Positions 30,426 through 39,795 are shown, numbered from the stretch's first letter. The stretch: 64,000 nucleotides of DNA from Rhodopseudomonas_A palustris_F (GCF_000013745.1 NC_007925.1:2976001-3040000); one strand, 5' to 3'. Notes: generated by a model from the letters alone, not told the origin. Program-made: numbers and translations.

Positions 30426-30794
30426 GAGGCGCTCCTGATTCGGGCGCGGCGGCAAGCGCCGCGCGATCACCGCTCATAGCACCGTTGCGGGGACTGCGGC
30501 GCAATATCGCGATCACCACCGGCTCGATCCGCGCTATAATGGCCTCGGTCGATCCGCGCCGAGCTCTGCAAGCTGAGCCAGGCAGCCAAGCGCGGGCGGC
30601 GAAATGAGAATGAAACCACCTACCCCATCGCGCGTTAGGCTGCGCGCGATGGCGGAGACTGACAACGGTGGCGACATCCACCGCGATGGCGCCGTCGCTG
30701 CAAAGCTGGGACCGTGGCCCGGGGTTAACCCGCACTTGAAAAATGCTGCAATCATGCCGATGTGCGTGCTGCGCGAGACATACAGGGGAACGCC
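30426..30794. other. intergenic region between divergent small genes
   Basis: 369 bases. No clear frame, hairpin terminator or repeat. It must carry promoters for the zinc-finger gene and the acetyltransferase-like gene. Confidence 0.4.
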
Positions 30795-31085
30795 GTGAAT
30801 AAGATCGACATCACCGTCACCGTTCGTGACAACAAGCCTTGCCATCGTTTCGAGCTGGACGCCCAGGGCTCGCTCGCCTTTGCCAGCTACCGTCGCGCCG
30901 ACGGCAAGGTGATCATCACCCACACCGAAACCCCGGCGGCGCTGCGCGGCCGCGGCATCGCTTCGCGACTGGTGAGGGGCGCGCTGGAATTGATTCGCGC
31001 CGAGGGATTGAAAGTGGTCGCCGGTTGCGGGTTCGTCGCCGATTATCTCGACGCCCATCCGGAATATGCTGACCTGAAGGGCTGA
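30795..31085 (+). CDS. NATD1/YjdJ-like GNAT-fold protein
   Basis: 96 residues from GTG at 30795 with AGGGG six bases upstream. It is the compact acetyltransferase of PF14542 type: FASYRRADGKVIITHTETPAAL, then the acetyl-CoA loop RGRGIASRLV, then VVAGCGFVADYLDAHPEYADL. Members are about 90-100 residues and lack the flanking elements of larger GNATs; the substrate is unknown. A bidirectional terminator follows. Confidence 0.9.
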   Translation: MNKIDITVTVRDNKPCHRFELDAQGSLAFASYRRADGKVIITHTETPAALRGRGIASRLVRGALELIRAEGLKVVAGCGFVADYLDAHPEYADLKG

Positions 31086-31135
31086 GCTTCCTTCCGCGGC
31101 GCGCCTATGCGCCGAGCAAACAGCAATCGCAATTG

Positions 31136-31165
31136 AAAAAAGGCCCGCACAGTGCGGGCCTTTTT
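31136..31165. terminator. bidirectional rho-independent terminator
   Basis: A six-A run, an eight-pair stem GGCCCGCA/TGCGGGCC with loop CAG and a five-T run sit between the convergent GNAT-like and DUF3597 genes. Either strand gives a stem followed by T residues. Confidence 0.93.
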
Positions 31166-31216
31166 GATTGTCGTCGGCCGCGTGGCGTCGCCGGAGTGGC
31201 GTCAGCCGGTCGGCGG

Positions 31217-31600
31217 TCAGTGTTTGATATCGGCCGGCAGCTTGCCGCCATTGGCGGCGAGCTTGCTCATCACCTGCTTGTGCAGCCAGATGTTCATGGT
31301 CGCGGACTCGTTCATGTCGCCGCTGAAGCCGAGTTCCTTCGCCAGCTCCTTGCGCGCGCTCAGGCTGGAGTCGATATCCAGCGCCTTCATCAGATCGACG
31401 ATCGAGGTGCGCCATTCGAGCTTTTCGTGCTTGTCGGCCACGGCCTTGTCGAGGATCGGCGCGACCTCGACACTCTGCCCCGGCGCCCCGGCAGTCGAAC
31501 TGCCCGGTGCGCTCGACGGTCCACCCGCGGTGGTGCCGCCCGGCGCGGCCTCGGCGTGGGTGCCGAAGATCGCGCTGATAATCTTTCCGAAAATGCTCAT
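31217..31600 (-). CDS. DUF3597 protein
   Basis: 127 residues from ATG at 31600 with GGAG upstream. The first 13 residues (MSIFGKIISAIFG) form an amphipathic helix, then comes an Ala/Gly/Ser/Pro linker (about 15-42) and the compact helical DUF3597 domain: VEVAPILDKAV, WRTSIVDLMKALDIDSSLSAR, KELAKELGFSGD, MNIWLHKQVMSKLAANGGKLP. The domain has a known small helical fold but no assigned role. It shares the terminator at 31136-31165 with the acetyltransferase-like gene. Confidence 0.9.
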   Translation of the reverse strand: MSIFGKIISAIFGTHAEAAPGGTTAGGPSSAPGSSTAGAPGQSVEVAPILDKAVADKHEKLEWRTSIVDLMKALDIDSSLSARKELAKELGFSGDMNESATMNIWLHKQVMSKLAANGGKLPADIKH

Positions 31601-31921
31601 GGGGTGCTCCAGGTGGAAAACTGATCGGGAACCGATCGGGCCGCAGTCGATTGCCGGCAATCCGGCCTGCGGGACGCTGACTAACTGGCGGGTTGCGGCG
31701 TTGTTCCCGCCGCGCGCGGCAGCGTTGACGACGGGGCTCTGCGGCATCGCGCGCGGCGGCATCACCCAAGCGTGAGCAACCGCCGGTGGCGATCGGCGTT
31801 AGGCTCCATCAACAGGTCGCGGCAAGATCAGGTCTTTGCTCTCGCGTCTGGTCAGCTCGTGATCACCAAGCACGACGTCGCCGGTTCGGCGGCGATCCCG
31901 TGCGCAGAGGGAGGCACGAGC
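31601..31921. other. intergenic region between divergent DUF3597 and DUF2189 genes
   Basis: 321 bases. A frame continues upstream of each start but without ribosome sites or family match. No repeat or terminator seen. Confidence 0.4.
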
Positions 31922-32878
31922 ATGGCCACGCCATATTCCGACGAATTTGCCGACGATCCCCGCTTTACCGAGCATGCGGACGCCGAGTCCGGCGACGCGC
32001 GACAAGCGGCGCCGCAAGCCCGGCGCGCCGTGCCGCCGACGATCCGCAAGATCTCGCTGTCCGACCTGCACGCCGCGTTGCGACTCGGCTGGGAGGATTT
32101 CAAGGCGGTGCCGAGCCACGCCATCATGCTGTGCGTGATCTATCCGGTGCTCGGCTTGGTGCTGGCCCGCGCCGTGCTCGGCTATTCGGTGCTGCCGCTG
32201 TTGTTTCCGATGGCGGCCGGCTTCGCGCTGATCGGCCCGTTCGCAGCCCTTGGGCTCTATGAACTCAGCCGCCGCCGCGAACTCGGCCAGCAAGCCTCGG
32301 CCTGGCACGCCACCGCGGTGCTGCGCTCGCCCTCGTTCGGCGCCATGCTCGGGCTCGGCGCGCTGCTGCTGGCGATCTTCGTCACCTGGATCGCCACCGC
32401 GCAAGCGATCTATGTCTCCACCTTCGGCAATGCGCCGGCGGCGGCGATCCCGGACTTCATCCGGCTGGTGCTGACCACGCCGGAGGGCTGGCGGTTGATC
32501 CTGATCGGTTGCGGCGCCGGCTTCCTGTTCGCCGTGGTGACGCTGTGTCTGAGCGTGGTGGCGTTCCCGATCATGCTCGACCGCCAAGCCGGCTTTGTCG
32601 ACGCCGTCGCCACCTCGCTGCGCGCGGTGTGGCGCAATCCACTCGCCATGGCCGCCTGGGGCTTAATCGTCGCCGCGCTGCTGGTGCTGGGCTCGCTGCC
32701 GGCCTTCCTGGGCCTCGCCGTGGTGATCCCGCTGCTCGGCCACGCCACCTGGCATCTCTATCGCAAGGTGGTGGAACCCAACCCGTTTCCACCGGTGATC
32801 CCGCCCGCCAACCCGATCAAGCGATCGGCCGCCGATTTCCCGGTCGCGCTGTTCCAATGGAAGCGCGATTCCCGCTAG
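31922..32878 (+). CDS. DUF2189 integral membrane protein
   Basis: 318 residues from ATG at 31922, preceded by GGGAGG. The N-terminal 50 residues are polar; IRKISLSDLHAALRLGWEDFKAVP is the family opening before the first membrane segment. Six hydrophobic segments follow, with the loop GLYELSRRRELGQ between segments 2 and 3. DUF2189 proteins are often found near cytochrome oxidase genes in this lineage, but no such gene is in the window. Role unknown. Confidence 0.88.
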   Translation: MATPYSDEFADDPRFTEHADAESGDARQAAPQARRAVPPTIRKISLSDLHAALRLGWEDFKAVPSHAIMLCVIYPVLGLVLARAVLGYSVLPLLFPMAAGFALIGPFAALGLYELSRRRELGQQASAWHATAVLRSPSFGAMLGLGALLLAIFVTWIATAQAIYVSTFGNAPAAAIPDFIRLVLTTPEGWRLILIGCGAGFLFAVVTLCLSVVAFPIMLDRQAGFVDAVATSLRAVWRNPLAMAAWGLIVAALLVLGSLPAFLGLAVVIPLLGHATWHLYRKVVEPNPFPPVIPPANPIKRSAADFPVALFQWKRDSR

Positions 32879-33332
32879 GCGAAACCTCGCCGGCAGGGCT
32901 TTCGCGGTTGCGAAAGGACCTGTCGGCGACCGCTCCGAAAGAGCCTCCGTAATCCTACTGAATTGCGCTTCAACCGGTGTTTTCGCATGCGACGTGCAGC
33001 GGAAACCCGGAATCATTTCGCCTTTAGTCGCAATCGGAGCGATCGATCAACGCGAATCAAAAAATGCAGGTTCCTCGCACAAGGTCTTGCAAATAATCGA
33101 TTTGGTAGCATACTGACGGCGCTTCTTAGGCTCCGGCGACGTCGCCATGCAGGCGATTTGTAACTGACCCCGGAGACGGAATTGGTTACTCATTCCTTGC
33201 CCGGGCCATGCGCCCCCGGCTTAGCTGCATCGCAGCATTTACACTGTTTGGCGCCGCGATATTCCCCTATATTTCCGTTCCGCGATGAGGCTTCCCTCCA
33301 AGGGCTGAATCACGAATATCGAGGAGACTACC
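32879..33332. other. intergenic region before the DUF1127 gene
   Basis: 454 bases. The composition drops toward AT around 33050-33120 and 33230-33330. It probably carries the promoter and leader of the DUF1127 gene. I see no longer coding frame with support. Confidence 0.45.
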
Positions 33333-33485
33333 ATGTTACTTTCGCTCATCCGCATGATCCGCGAATTTCGGGACTATCAGCGCAATGTGAGCGAATTGTC
33401 CCAGCTCAGCGACCGAGAATTGGCCGATATCGGCCTCGATCGCTCGGACATTCCCCGCGTTGCGTCGGGTCACTATCACGGCTGA
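33333..33485 (+). CDS. DUF1127 small protein
   Basis: 50 residues, ATG at 33333 with GAGGAG seven bases ahead. It has the short amphipathic start (MLLSLIRMIREFRDYQ) and the family motif LSQLSDRELADIGLDRSDIPRVA. Alphaproteobacterial DUF1127 proteins are small, Arg-rich, often induced in stress or stationary phase, and some bind RNA or affect RNA turnover. This one is a stand-alone gene with its own hairpin downstream. Confidence 0.92.
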   Translation: MLLSLIRMIREFRDYQRNVSELSQLSDRELADIGLDRSDIPRVASGHYHG

Positions 33486-33513
33486 TCCCATTGCCTAGTT
33501 CGGTGTTCCGATT

Positions 33514-33540
33514 ACGCCCGCTTGATGCGGGCGTTGTCGT
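33514..33540 (+). terminator. hairpin after the DUF1127 gene
   Basis: Stem ACGCCCGC/GCGGGCGT of eight pairs with loop TTGAT, followed by TGTCGT. The T-run is weak, so it may be an inefficient terminator or a 3' stability element. Confidence 0.5.
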
Positions 33541-33607
33541 ATCTGCGGCTGCGAGTTCCCGGCTCGTTGCGATTTCCCTTTGCGGCGAAACGCGCTAGCT
33601 GTGGCGC

Positions 33608-35038
33608 ATGATCACCGATCCTTTGAAAACCGTTCACGTCGTCGGCGGCGGCCTCGCCGGCTCCGAAGCCGCCTGGCAGATCGCGCAAGCCGGCGTCCGC
33701 GTGGTGCTGCATGAGATGCGCCCGGCGCGGATGACCGAAGCGCATCGCACCGAGGGGCTGGCCGAACTGGTCTGCTCCAACTCGTTTCGCTCCGACGACG
33801 CTGCCAACAACGCGGTCGGGCTGCTGCATGCCGAAATGCGCAAGCTCGGCTCGCTGGTGATGCGCGCGGCCGATGCCAACCAGGTGCCGGCCGGCGGCGC
33901 GCTGGCGGTCGATCGCGACGGCTTCTCCGCCGCGGTGACCAAGGCGCTCGCCGAACATCCTTTGATCGAATTGCAGCGCGGCGAGCTCGACGGCCTGCCG
34001 CCATCGGACTGGGGCCATGTGGTGATCGCGACCGGTCCCTTGACCTCGGCGCCGCTGGCGTCGGCGATCCAGGCTTTGACCGGGGAAGATTCGCTGGCGT
34101 TCTTCGACGCCATCGCGCCGATCGTGCACCGCGACTCCATCGACATGTCGGTGGCCTGGTTCCAGTCGCGCTACGACAAGGTCGGCCCCGGCGGCAACGG
34201 CGCCGACTACATCAATTGCCCGATGACCCGCGAACAGTATGAGGGCTTCGTCGCCGCATTGATCTCCGGCGACAAGGTCGACTTCAAGGACTGGGAGACC
34301 AATACGCCTTACTTCGACGGCTGCCTGCCGATCGAAGTGATGGCGGAGCGCGGCGCTGAAACGCTGCGGTTCGGCCCGATGAAGCCGGTCGGCCTGACCA
34401 ATCCCAAAGATCCCACCGTGAAGCCCTACGCCATCGTGCAGCTGCGTCAGGACAACAAGCTCGGCACGCTGTACAATCTGGTCGGCTTCCAGACCAAGCT
34501 GAAGCATGGCGAGCAGAGCCGCATTTTCCGCAGCATTCCGGGATTGGAAAACGCCGAGTTTGCAAGGCTTGGCGGGCTGCATCGCAACACGTTTCTTAAC
34601 TCGCCGAAGCTATTGGATCAGCAGCTCCGGCTGCGCGCCGAGCCGCGGCTGCGCTTCGCAGGGCAAATGACCGGCTGCGAGGGCTATGTGGAATCCGCCT
34701 CGATCGGGCTGATCGCCGGGCTGTACGCCGCCGCAGAGGCGCGCGACATCGCATTGGCGCCGCCGCCATCAACCACGGCGCTCGGCGCCCTGCTCGGCCA
34801 CATCACCGGCGGCCACATCGAGACCATCGACGCCGGGCCGCGCTCGTTCCAGCCGATGAACGTCAATTTCGGCCTGTTCCCGCCGCTGGAAAGCCCACCG
34901 ACCCACGGCGCCGACGGCAAGAAGCTGCGCGGCCCCGACAAGACCGTCGCCAAGAAACAGGCGCTCAGCGCCCGCGCGCTGGCCGACCTCGACGGCTGGA
35001 TTGCGGAGAATTTGCCGGGCGCTGCGGCGGCGGCTTGA
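33608..35038 (+). CDS. trmFO: folate/FAD-dependent tRNA m5U54 methyltransferase
   Basis: 476 residues. FAD-binding GxGxxG-type motif GGGLAGSEAA (13-22); then ELVCSNSFRSD with the catalytic Cys and YINCPMTREQYEGF, both family marks; GPMKPVGLTNP and QMTGCEGYVESASIGL complete it. TrmFO makes ribothymidine 54 in the T-loop of tRNAs using methylenetetrahydrofolate as carbon donor and FADH2 as reductant. Length is normal; the C-terminal 15 residues are alanine-rich. It stands alone. Confidence 0.97.
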   Translation: MITDPLKTVHVVGGGLAGSEAAWQIAQAGVRVVLHEMRPARMTEAHRTEGLAELVCSNSFRSDDAANNAVGLLHAEMRKLGSLVMRAADANQVPAGGALAVDRDGFSAAVTKALAEHPLIELQRGELDGLPPSDWGHVVIATGPLTSAPLASAIQALTGEDSLAFFDAIAPIVHRDSIDMSVAWFQSRYDKVGPGGNGADYINCPMTREQYEGFVAALISGDKVDFKDWETNTPYFDGCLPIEVMAERGAETLRFGPMKPVGLTNPKDPTVKPYAIVQLRQDNKLGTLYNLVGFQTKLKHGEQSRIFRSIPGLENAEFARLGGLHRNTFLNSPKLLDQQLRLRAEPRLRFAGQMTGCEGYVESASIGLIAGLYAAAEARDIALAPPPSTTALGALLGHITGGHIETIDAGPRSFQPMNVNFGLFPPLESPPTHGADGKKLRGPDKTVAKKQALSARALADLDGWIAENLPGAAAAA

Positions 35039-35065
35039 TTTCCGGAAAATGCAGAAGAGTTCATC

Positions 35066-35220
35066 GTGCCCCGGATGCAGTGCAGCGCGCTGCGCCGGCG
35101 ATGCGAAGCATCGTCCGGTGCGGCGTGATGCAGTGCTAAGCCGGGGCCATTACGAAACGCGGCGTCCGTAACGGTCCCGGTTCTGCGAAGCGGCACTTCG
35201 TGCCGCATCGCGCCCGGGAC
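35066..35220. repeat. dispersed GC-rich intergenic repeat, copy B (inverted/composite)
   Basis: It begins with CGTGCCCCGGATGCAG, the reverse complement of the right end of copies A and C, and contains GTCCGTAACGGTCCCGG and CGCCCGGGAC as in copy A. Internal palindromes (GCGATGCGAAGCATCG, GCGGCACTTCGTGCCGC) are strong. It lies between convergent trmFO and the squalene/phytoene synthase-like gene. Confidence 0.6.
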
Positions 35221-35235
35221 ACAGGCACCGGGTAA

Positions 35236-36102
35236 TCAGCCCCGGAACGCCCGCGACCGGCTCGCCCGCCACAGCGTCCACAGCGTCGCCAGCCGCGAGC
35301 GCGGCTGCGGCTGCATGACATCCCACTCCGGGCGCGCCATTTGCGCCAGATCGCGCTGCGCCAGCGCCAGCGGCAGCAACGCCGGCCGGATCTCACGCGG
35401 CGCCTCGGACAATAACGTCAGCGCCTGATCGAGATGCGCCCTCGCCTCGGCAGCCAGTTGCTCCAGCGCGGCGCGCAGCTCAGGCGTGAGCTTGCCGGCG
35501 AAGGCGTCTTCCAACGTCGCACCGGAGCGCTGCAACAGATCCGCCGGCACGAACAGCTGCCGACGCGCCGCGTCGCGCGGGAACGCCGCGAGCAGCCGCG
35601 AACCGCCGACCGCAAGGCCGGCGTGATGCGCCAGATGCGCGATGTCGTCGGAAGCCGGCCCGAGCAGCTGCGCCGCATGCGCCAACAGCGCCGCCGAGGT
35701 CTCGTCGAGATAAACCTCGAACGTGGTCTGGTCCGGCATCGGGTCGTTGTAGAGATCGAAAATATGCGCCTCGATCAGCCTCGACAGCGGCGCCACCGGC
35801 AGCGCGTAACGCCCGATCGCCCGCTGCAATTCGGCGGCGACCGGGTTGCCCTCGACGCCGCCATGGCCCTGGCCCGCCAGCATGTCGGTCCACCATTGCA
35901 GCCGGATTTCGCCGGGCAACGGCTGGCTGACCTGGTCGCGCACCCGCACGATCTCGACGTTGAAGGCGGCGAGCGCCAGCGCCGCGCGGCGATGCTCGGC
36001 GTCGAGGAACAGCGTTGCGGCATAGCGGTCGAAATCGTGATTGCGCACCAAGTCAGCGCAGAACGCCGCGTTGCCGTCGTCGGCGGTCGCGGCGGCGCTC
36101 AT
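35236..36102 (-). CDS. squalene/phytoene synthase-like protein (NDUFAF6-like)
   Basis: 288 residues. It has the all-helical isoprenoid synthase pattern of PF00494: YAATLFLDAEHRRAALALAAFNVE, EIRLQWWTDMLAG, FEVYLDETSAALLAHAAQLLG and GSRLLAAFPRDAARRQLFVP. The Asp-rich motifs that bind the diphosphate in true phytoene synthases are not clear here, and the sequence is closer to the mitochondrial complex I assembly factor NDUFAF6. It overlaps the gene for a NDUFAF3-like protein by four bases (ATGA), which supports that reading over a carotenoid role. Confidence 0.82.
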   Translation of the reverse strand: MSAAATADDGNAAFCADLVRNHDFDRYAATLFLDAEHRRAALALAAFNVEIVRVRDQVSQPLPGEIRLQWWTDMLAGQGHGGVEGNPVAAELQRAIGRYALPVAPLSRLIEAHIFDLYNDPMPDQTTFEVYLDETSAALLAHAAQLLGPASDDIAHLAHHAGLAVGGSRLLAAFPRDAARRQLFVPADLLQRSGATLEDAFAGKLTPELRAALEQLAAEARAHLDQALTLLSEAPREIRPALLPLALAQRDLAQMARPEWDVMQPQPRSRLATLWTLWRASRSRAFRG

Positions 36103-36485
36103 GCCACCGCGATCAGCGCCGCGGCGACCCGGCGCCGCTCGCCGATCATGATGTTGTAGGTGCGGATCGCCGGCCCGGTCTGCATCGGATCGAGCACGAT
36201 GCCGATCCGGCGCATCGCGTTGCGCAAACTCGCCGAAGGCTGCCAGACCTGGTTGGCAGTGCCGATGATCAGCGTGTCGATGGCGTTGGCATTCTCGATC
36301 ACCCGGCGCAGCGAATACTCATCGATCTGCGCCGGATCGCTGACCGGCCATGCCCAGATCGCATCCGGCAGGCACAGCAGCGAGCCCTGGTGCGACATCT
36401 CGGCGAAATAGAACCCGCCCTTGCCGTAGGAGTCGATCGGCGCCGATCTCGGAAGATGCAGGCTGTCCGACGGATCCTCCGCCAT
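36099..36485 (-). CDS. Mth938-like (DUF498, NDUFAF3-like) protein
   Basis: 128 residues; start ATG overlaps the secF stop by one base. The Mth938 domain is complete: AEMSHQGSLLCLPDAIWAW, DTLIIGTANQVWQPSASLR and MRRIGIVLDPMQTGPAIRTYN. Human NDUFAF3 has this fold and works in early complex I assembly. The bacterial homologue sits directly between secF and the NDUFAF6-like gene, so a role in membrane complex assembly is plausible but not shown. Confidence 0.88.
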   Translation of the reverse strand: MAEDPSDSLHLPRSAPIDSYGKGGFYFAEMSHQGSLLCLPDAIWAWPVSDPAQIDEYSLRRVIENANAIDTLIIGTANQVWQPSASLRNAMRRIGIVLDPMQTGPAIRTYNIMIGERRRVAAALIAVA

Positions 36486-37489
36486 CAGGGCTTCGACGCC
36501 GGCTCCTTGGCGTCGTGCCGGTTCATGCCGACGCCAAGGTAGATCAGGATCGGAGCCGCGATGAAGATCGACGTGTAGGTGCCGACCAGCACCACGCCGA
36601 ACATCATCACCGCGGTGAAGCTATGGATGGCGTGACCGCCGAACAGCAGCAGCGCCAACAGCGCCAGCGTCACCGTGACGTGGGTGATGATCGAGCGCGA
36701 CAGCGTCGAATTGATCGATTCGTTCAGGAGTTGCGGCATCGGCATTTTCTTGTAACGCCGCAGCATTTCGCGAATCCGGTCGTAGATCACCACGGTGTCG
36801 TTCAACGAGTAGCCGAGAATCGTCAACAGCGCCGCGATCGAGGTGAGATCGAAATCGACCTGGGTGATCGACATGAAGCCGATGGTCAGCACGATGTCGT
36901 GGACGTTGGCGATCATCGCGCCGAGCGCGAACTGCCATTCGAAGCGGAACCAGAGGTAGATCAGGATCGAGAAGATCGCCAGCATCAGCCCGAGCATGCC
37001 GTAGGCCAACAGTTCGCTGGACACCCGCGGCCCGACCACTTCGACGCGGCGGTACTCGACATTGTCGCCGAGCGCGGCGCGCACCTTCTGCACCGCTTCC
37101 TGCTGCGCGGCGTCGCCGCCGGGTTGTTCAGCGACCCGGATCAGCACGTCGGCGGGACCGCCGAACTGCTGCAACTGCACGTCACCGAGACCGAGCGCGC
37201 TCAGCGTCGCGCGCATCGCCGGGATATCGGCGGCGCCGGTCTTGGCCTGCACCTCGAGCAGCGTACCGCCCTTGAAGTCGATGCCGAAGTTCAAGCCGTG
37301 GGTGAAGAACAGCGTGATCGCGGCGATCGACAGCAGCGCCGAGATCGGAAAACTGATCCGGCGAAACTGGGTGAAGTCGAAATGGGTGTCGTCGGGGACG
37401 ATGCGCAGCGACGGCAGCCAGCCCATGATGCTGACAACCGTCAGCACCGCGATCACGGCGCCAAGCCCAATCAAGATCCAGTGTGTCAC
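36485..37489 (-). CDS. secF: protein-export membrane protein SecF
   Basis: 334 residues with six membrane helices. The periplasmic P1 part carries FKGGTLLEVQ; the conserved GYSLNDTVVIYDRIRE motif marks the second half, followed by NESINSTLSRSI. With SecD it uses the proton gradient to pull proteins through SecYEG on the outer face. The preceding secD ends 16 bases away. Downstream overlap with the Mth938 gene indicates one operon yajC-secD-secF-Mth938-synthase-like. Confidence 0.97.
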   Translation of the reverse strand: MTHWILIGLGAVIAVLTVVSIMGWLPSLRIVPDDTHFDFTQFRRISFPISALLSIAAITLFFTHGLNFGIDFKGGTLLEVQAKTGAADIPAMRATLSALGLGDVQLQQFGGPADVLIRVAEQPGGDAAQQEAVQKVRAALGDNVEYRRVEVVGPRVSSELLAYGMLGLMLAIFSILIYLWFRFEWQFALGAMIANVHDIVLTIGFMSITQVDFDLTSIAALLTILGYSLNDTVVIYDRIREMLRRYKKMPMPQLLNESINSTLSRSIITHVTVTLALLALLLFGGHAIHSFTAVMMFGVVLVGTYTSIFIAAPILIYLGVGMNRHDAKEPASKP

Positions 37490-37505
37490 AGCGAGCTCCG
37501 TAATC

Positions 37506-39110
37506 TCAAATCGGCACGCTGTGCGGCCGCTTCCACCGCACCCAAGCCGCGACGATCAGGCGGGTCAGCGTGAAGGCGGTGAACACCGTGGTGAGGATGC
37601 CGATGCCGAGCGTCACGGCGAAGCCGCGCACCGGTCCGGTGCCGATGTAGAACAGCACCGCCGCGGCGATGAAGGTGGTGATGTTGGAATCCAGAATCGT
37701 CGACAGCGCGCGCTTGAAGCCGGCGTCGATCGCCGAGATCGCGGTGCGGCCGCCGCGGATTTCCTCGCGGATACGCTCGTAGATCAGCACGTTGGAGTCG
37801 ACCGCGATGCCGACGGTCAGCACGATGCCGGCGATGCCGGGCAGCGTCAGCGTCGCATTCAAAAGCGACAGCACGCCGAAGATCATCGCCACGTTGATGG
37901 CGACTGCGATGTTGGCGAACACGCCGAACAGCCGGTAGGTCAAGAGCATGAACACGATGACGAGGATCGAGCCGACATAGGCGGCGAGTTCGCCCTTCTC
38001 GATCGAGTCCTGACCGAGCCCGGGGCCGACGGTGCGCTCCTCGATGATGGTGAGCGGCGCGGGCAAGGCGCCGGCGCGCAGCAGGATGGCGAGGTCGTTG
38101 GCCTGCTGCACGGTGAAGCTGCCGGAAATCTGCCCGGAGCCGCCGGTGATCGGCTCGCGGATCACCGGCGCCGAGATCACCTCGTTGTCGAGCACGATCG
38201 CGAACGGTTGCCCGACATTGTCGGTGGTGGCCTGGGCGAATTTGCGCGCGCCGGAGGTGTTGAAGCGGAACGAGACGATCGGCTCGCCGGAGCGCTGGTC
38301 GAAGCCGGGCTGCGCGTCGGTGAGGTCGCCGCCCGACACCAGCACCTGCTTTTTGATGACGTAGGGCTGTTTCGGGGCCTGCGCGCCCATCAACAGGTCG
38401 GAATCCGGCGGCACGCCGCCGCCCTGCCGCACCTGATCCGCCGGCACCGTGGGATCCACCATGCGGAAATCCAGCTTGGCGGTCTTGCCGAGCAGTTCCT
38501 TCAGCCGGGTCGGATCTTGCAGGCCGGGCACCTGCACCAGAATACGGTCGATGCCCTGGCGCTGGATCAACGGCTCGACGGTGCCGAGTTCATTGACGCG
38601 GCGCTCGACGATCTGGATCGACTGTTCGACCGACTGCCGGATCCGCTCGGTGATCGCCGCCTGGGTGACCGCGAGCCGGATCAACCCGGAGCCGGCGTCG
38701 GAGACCTCAAGGTTGCGCTGGCCGCTCTGCCCCATCAGGCCGCCGAGCGGTTGCGACAGCTCACGCAGCTTGCTGAGCGCGGTCGCAACGTCGCTGTCCT
38801 TGGAAATCCGTACTTCGACGGCGTCGTTGCGCACCGCAAGGCCGGTGTAGGGGATCTTGGCATCGCGCAGGGTGCGGCGGGTGTCGTCGCGGACCTGGTC
38901 GAGCTTGTCCTTGCGCACCGAGTTGGAATCGACCTCGAGCAGGATGTGCGAGCCGCCCTGCAGATCGAGCCCCAGCACCAGATGGCGCTGCGCCCATTTC
39001 GGCCAGGTCTTGACGGTGGCTTCCGGGAAGAAATTCGGAACCGCGCATAGGCAGACCGCCAGCGCGGTCAGAATGATCGCCAGCGCCTTCCACCGCGTGA
39101 AATACAGCAT
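37506..39110 (-). CDS. secD: protein-export membrane protein SecD
   Basis: 534 residues. TM1 is at about 7-27, followed by LGLDLQGGSHILLEVD (the SecD hallmark near residue 50), a large periplasmic region with P1 head and base domains, and five more helices with AVDSNVLIYERIREE and GFKRALSTILDSNITT. Forms a complex with SecF. yajC begins 73 bases upstream on the same strand. Confidence 0.97.
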   Translation of the reverse strand: MLYFTRWKALAIILTALAVCLCAVPNFFPEATVKTWPKWAQRHLVLGLDLQGGSHILLEVDSNSVRKDKLDQVRDDTRRTLRDAKIPYTGLAVRNDAVEVRISKDSDVATALSKLRELSQPLGGLMGQSGQRNLEVSDAGSGLIRLAVTQAAITERIRQSVEQSIQIVERRVNELGTVEPLIQRQGIDRILVQVPGLQDPTRLKELLGKTAKLDFRMVDPTVPADQVRQGGGVPPDSDLLMGAQAPKQPYVIKKQVLVSGGDLTDAQPGFDQRSGEPIVSFRFNTSGARKFAQATTDNVGQPFAIVLDNEVISAPVIREPITGGSGQISGSFTVQQANDLAILLRAGALPAPLTIIEERTVGPGLGQDSIEKGELAAYVGSILVIVFMLLTYRLFGVFANIAVAINVAMIFGVLSLLNATLTLPGIAGIVLTVGIAVDSNVLIYERIREEIRGGRTAISAIDAGFKRALSTILDSNITTFIAAAVLFYIGTGPVRGFAVTLGIGILTTVFTAFTLTRLIVAAWVRWKRPHSVPI

Positions 39111-39183
39111 CGAGTTGACCCGTCAGACCTTGAAAAGGGGCGCGCCGCGGCTGCGAAACGCCGTGACCGCCATGGGCGGCCGG

Positions 39184-39618
39184 TTACTTGGTGGCCGAAT
39201 CGTCCTTGGACTCCGCCACGTCTTTGGCGTCCTTGGCGTCCTGGGTTTCCTTGGGCTGCTTGCTGCCCTTGGCTTCCTTGACGTCCTTTTCCTTCAGCGG
39301 CTCGCCCTTGGCGCGCACCCCGGTGATCATCTGGCGCATCTGGCGCACCCGGACGCCGTCGGCGACTTCGAACTCCAGGCTGTCGTCATCGACCACCTTG
39401 GTGACCTTGCCGACCAAACCGCCCGAGGTGATGATGGTGTCGCCGCGGCGCACGTTCTTCACCAGTTCGGCATGTTCCTTCACCTTCTTCTGCTGCGGGC
39501 GCAGGATCAGGAAGTACATGATGACAAAGATCAACGCGAACGGCAGCAGCGACATCAACATGCTGCTGGTGTCGCCGGCTGAGCCGGCGGCCTGAGCAAA
39601 CGCAGGAGTAATCAGCAT
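39184..39618 (-). CDS. yajC: preprotein translocase subunit YajC
   Basis: 144 residues from ATG at 39618, with GGGGA seven bases ahead; a GTG one codon earlier is too close to that site. One membrane helix (about 20-40, LLPFALIFVIMYFLILRPQ) is followed by the YajC domain (VKNVRRGDTIITSGGLVGKV). The last 35 residues are a highly charged Lys/Glu/Asp tail, longer than in E. coli. YajC binds the SecDF complex. First gene of the sec operon here. Confidence 0.95.
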   Translation of the reverse strand: MLITPAFAQAAGSAGDTSSMLMSLLPFALIFVIMYFLILRPQQKKVKEHAELVKNVRRGDTIITSGGLVGKVTKVVDDDSLEFEVADGVRVRQMRQMITGVRAKGEPLKEKDVKEAKGSKQPKETQDAKDAKDVAESKDDSATK

Positions 39619-39795
39619 CACAATCCCCGTGAAATGAAACGAGCCGGCGCTGGGCTTGCAAGCCGGCCGGTCCTGGCAAATTCGCGCGGACTATAGCGGC
39701 CGCGGTCCCAATTGCAACGCTGCCCAGCCGTTCATTTCGGGCGCTTGCCGGCCGTGATCCGGCCCGATATGGCTGCGCGGTCAGGAATGGGGAAG

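Noticed and set aside
35236..36102. Phytoene synthase of carotenoid synthesis
   Set aside because: No clear Asp-rich motifs and no crt genes nearby; the overlap with an NDUFAF3-like gene supports another role.
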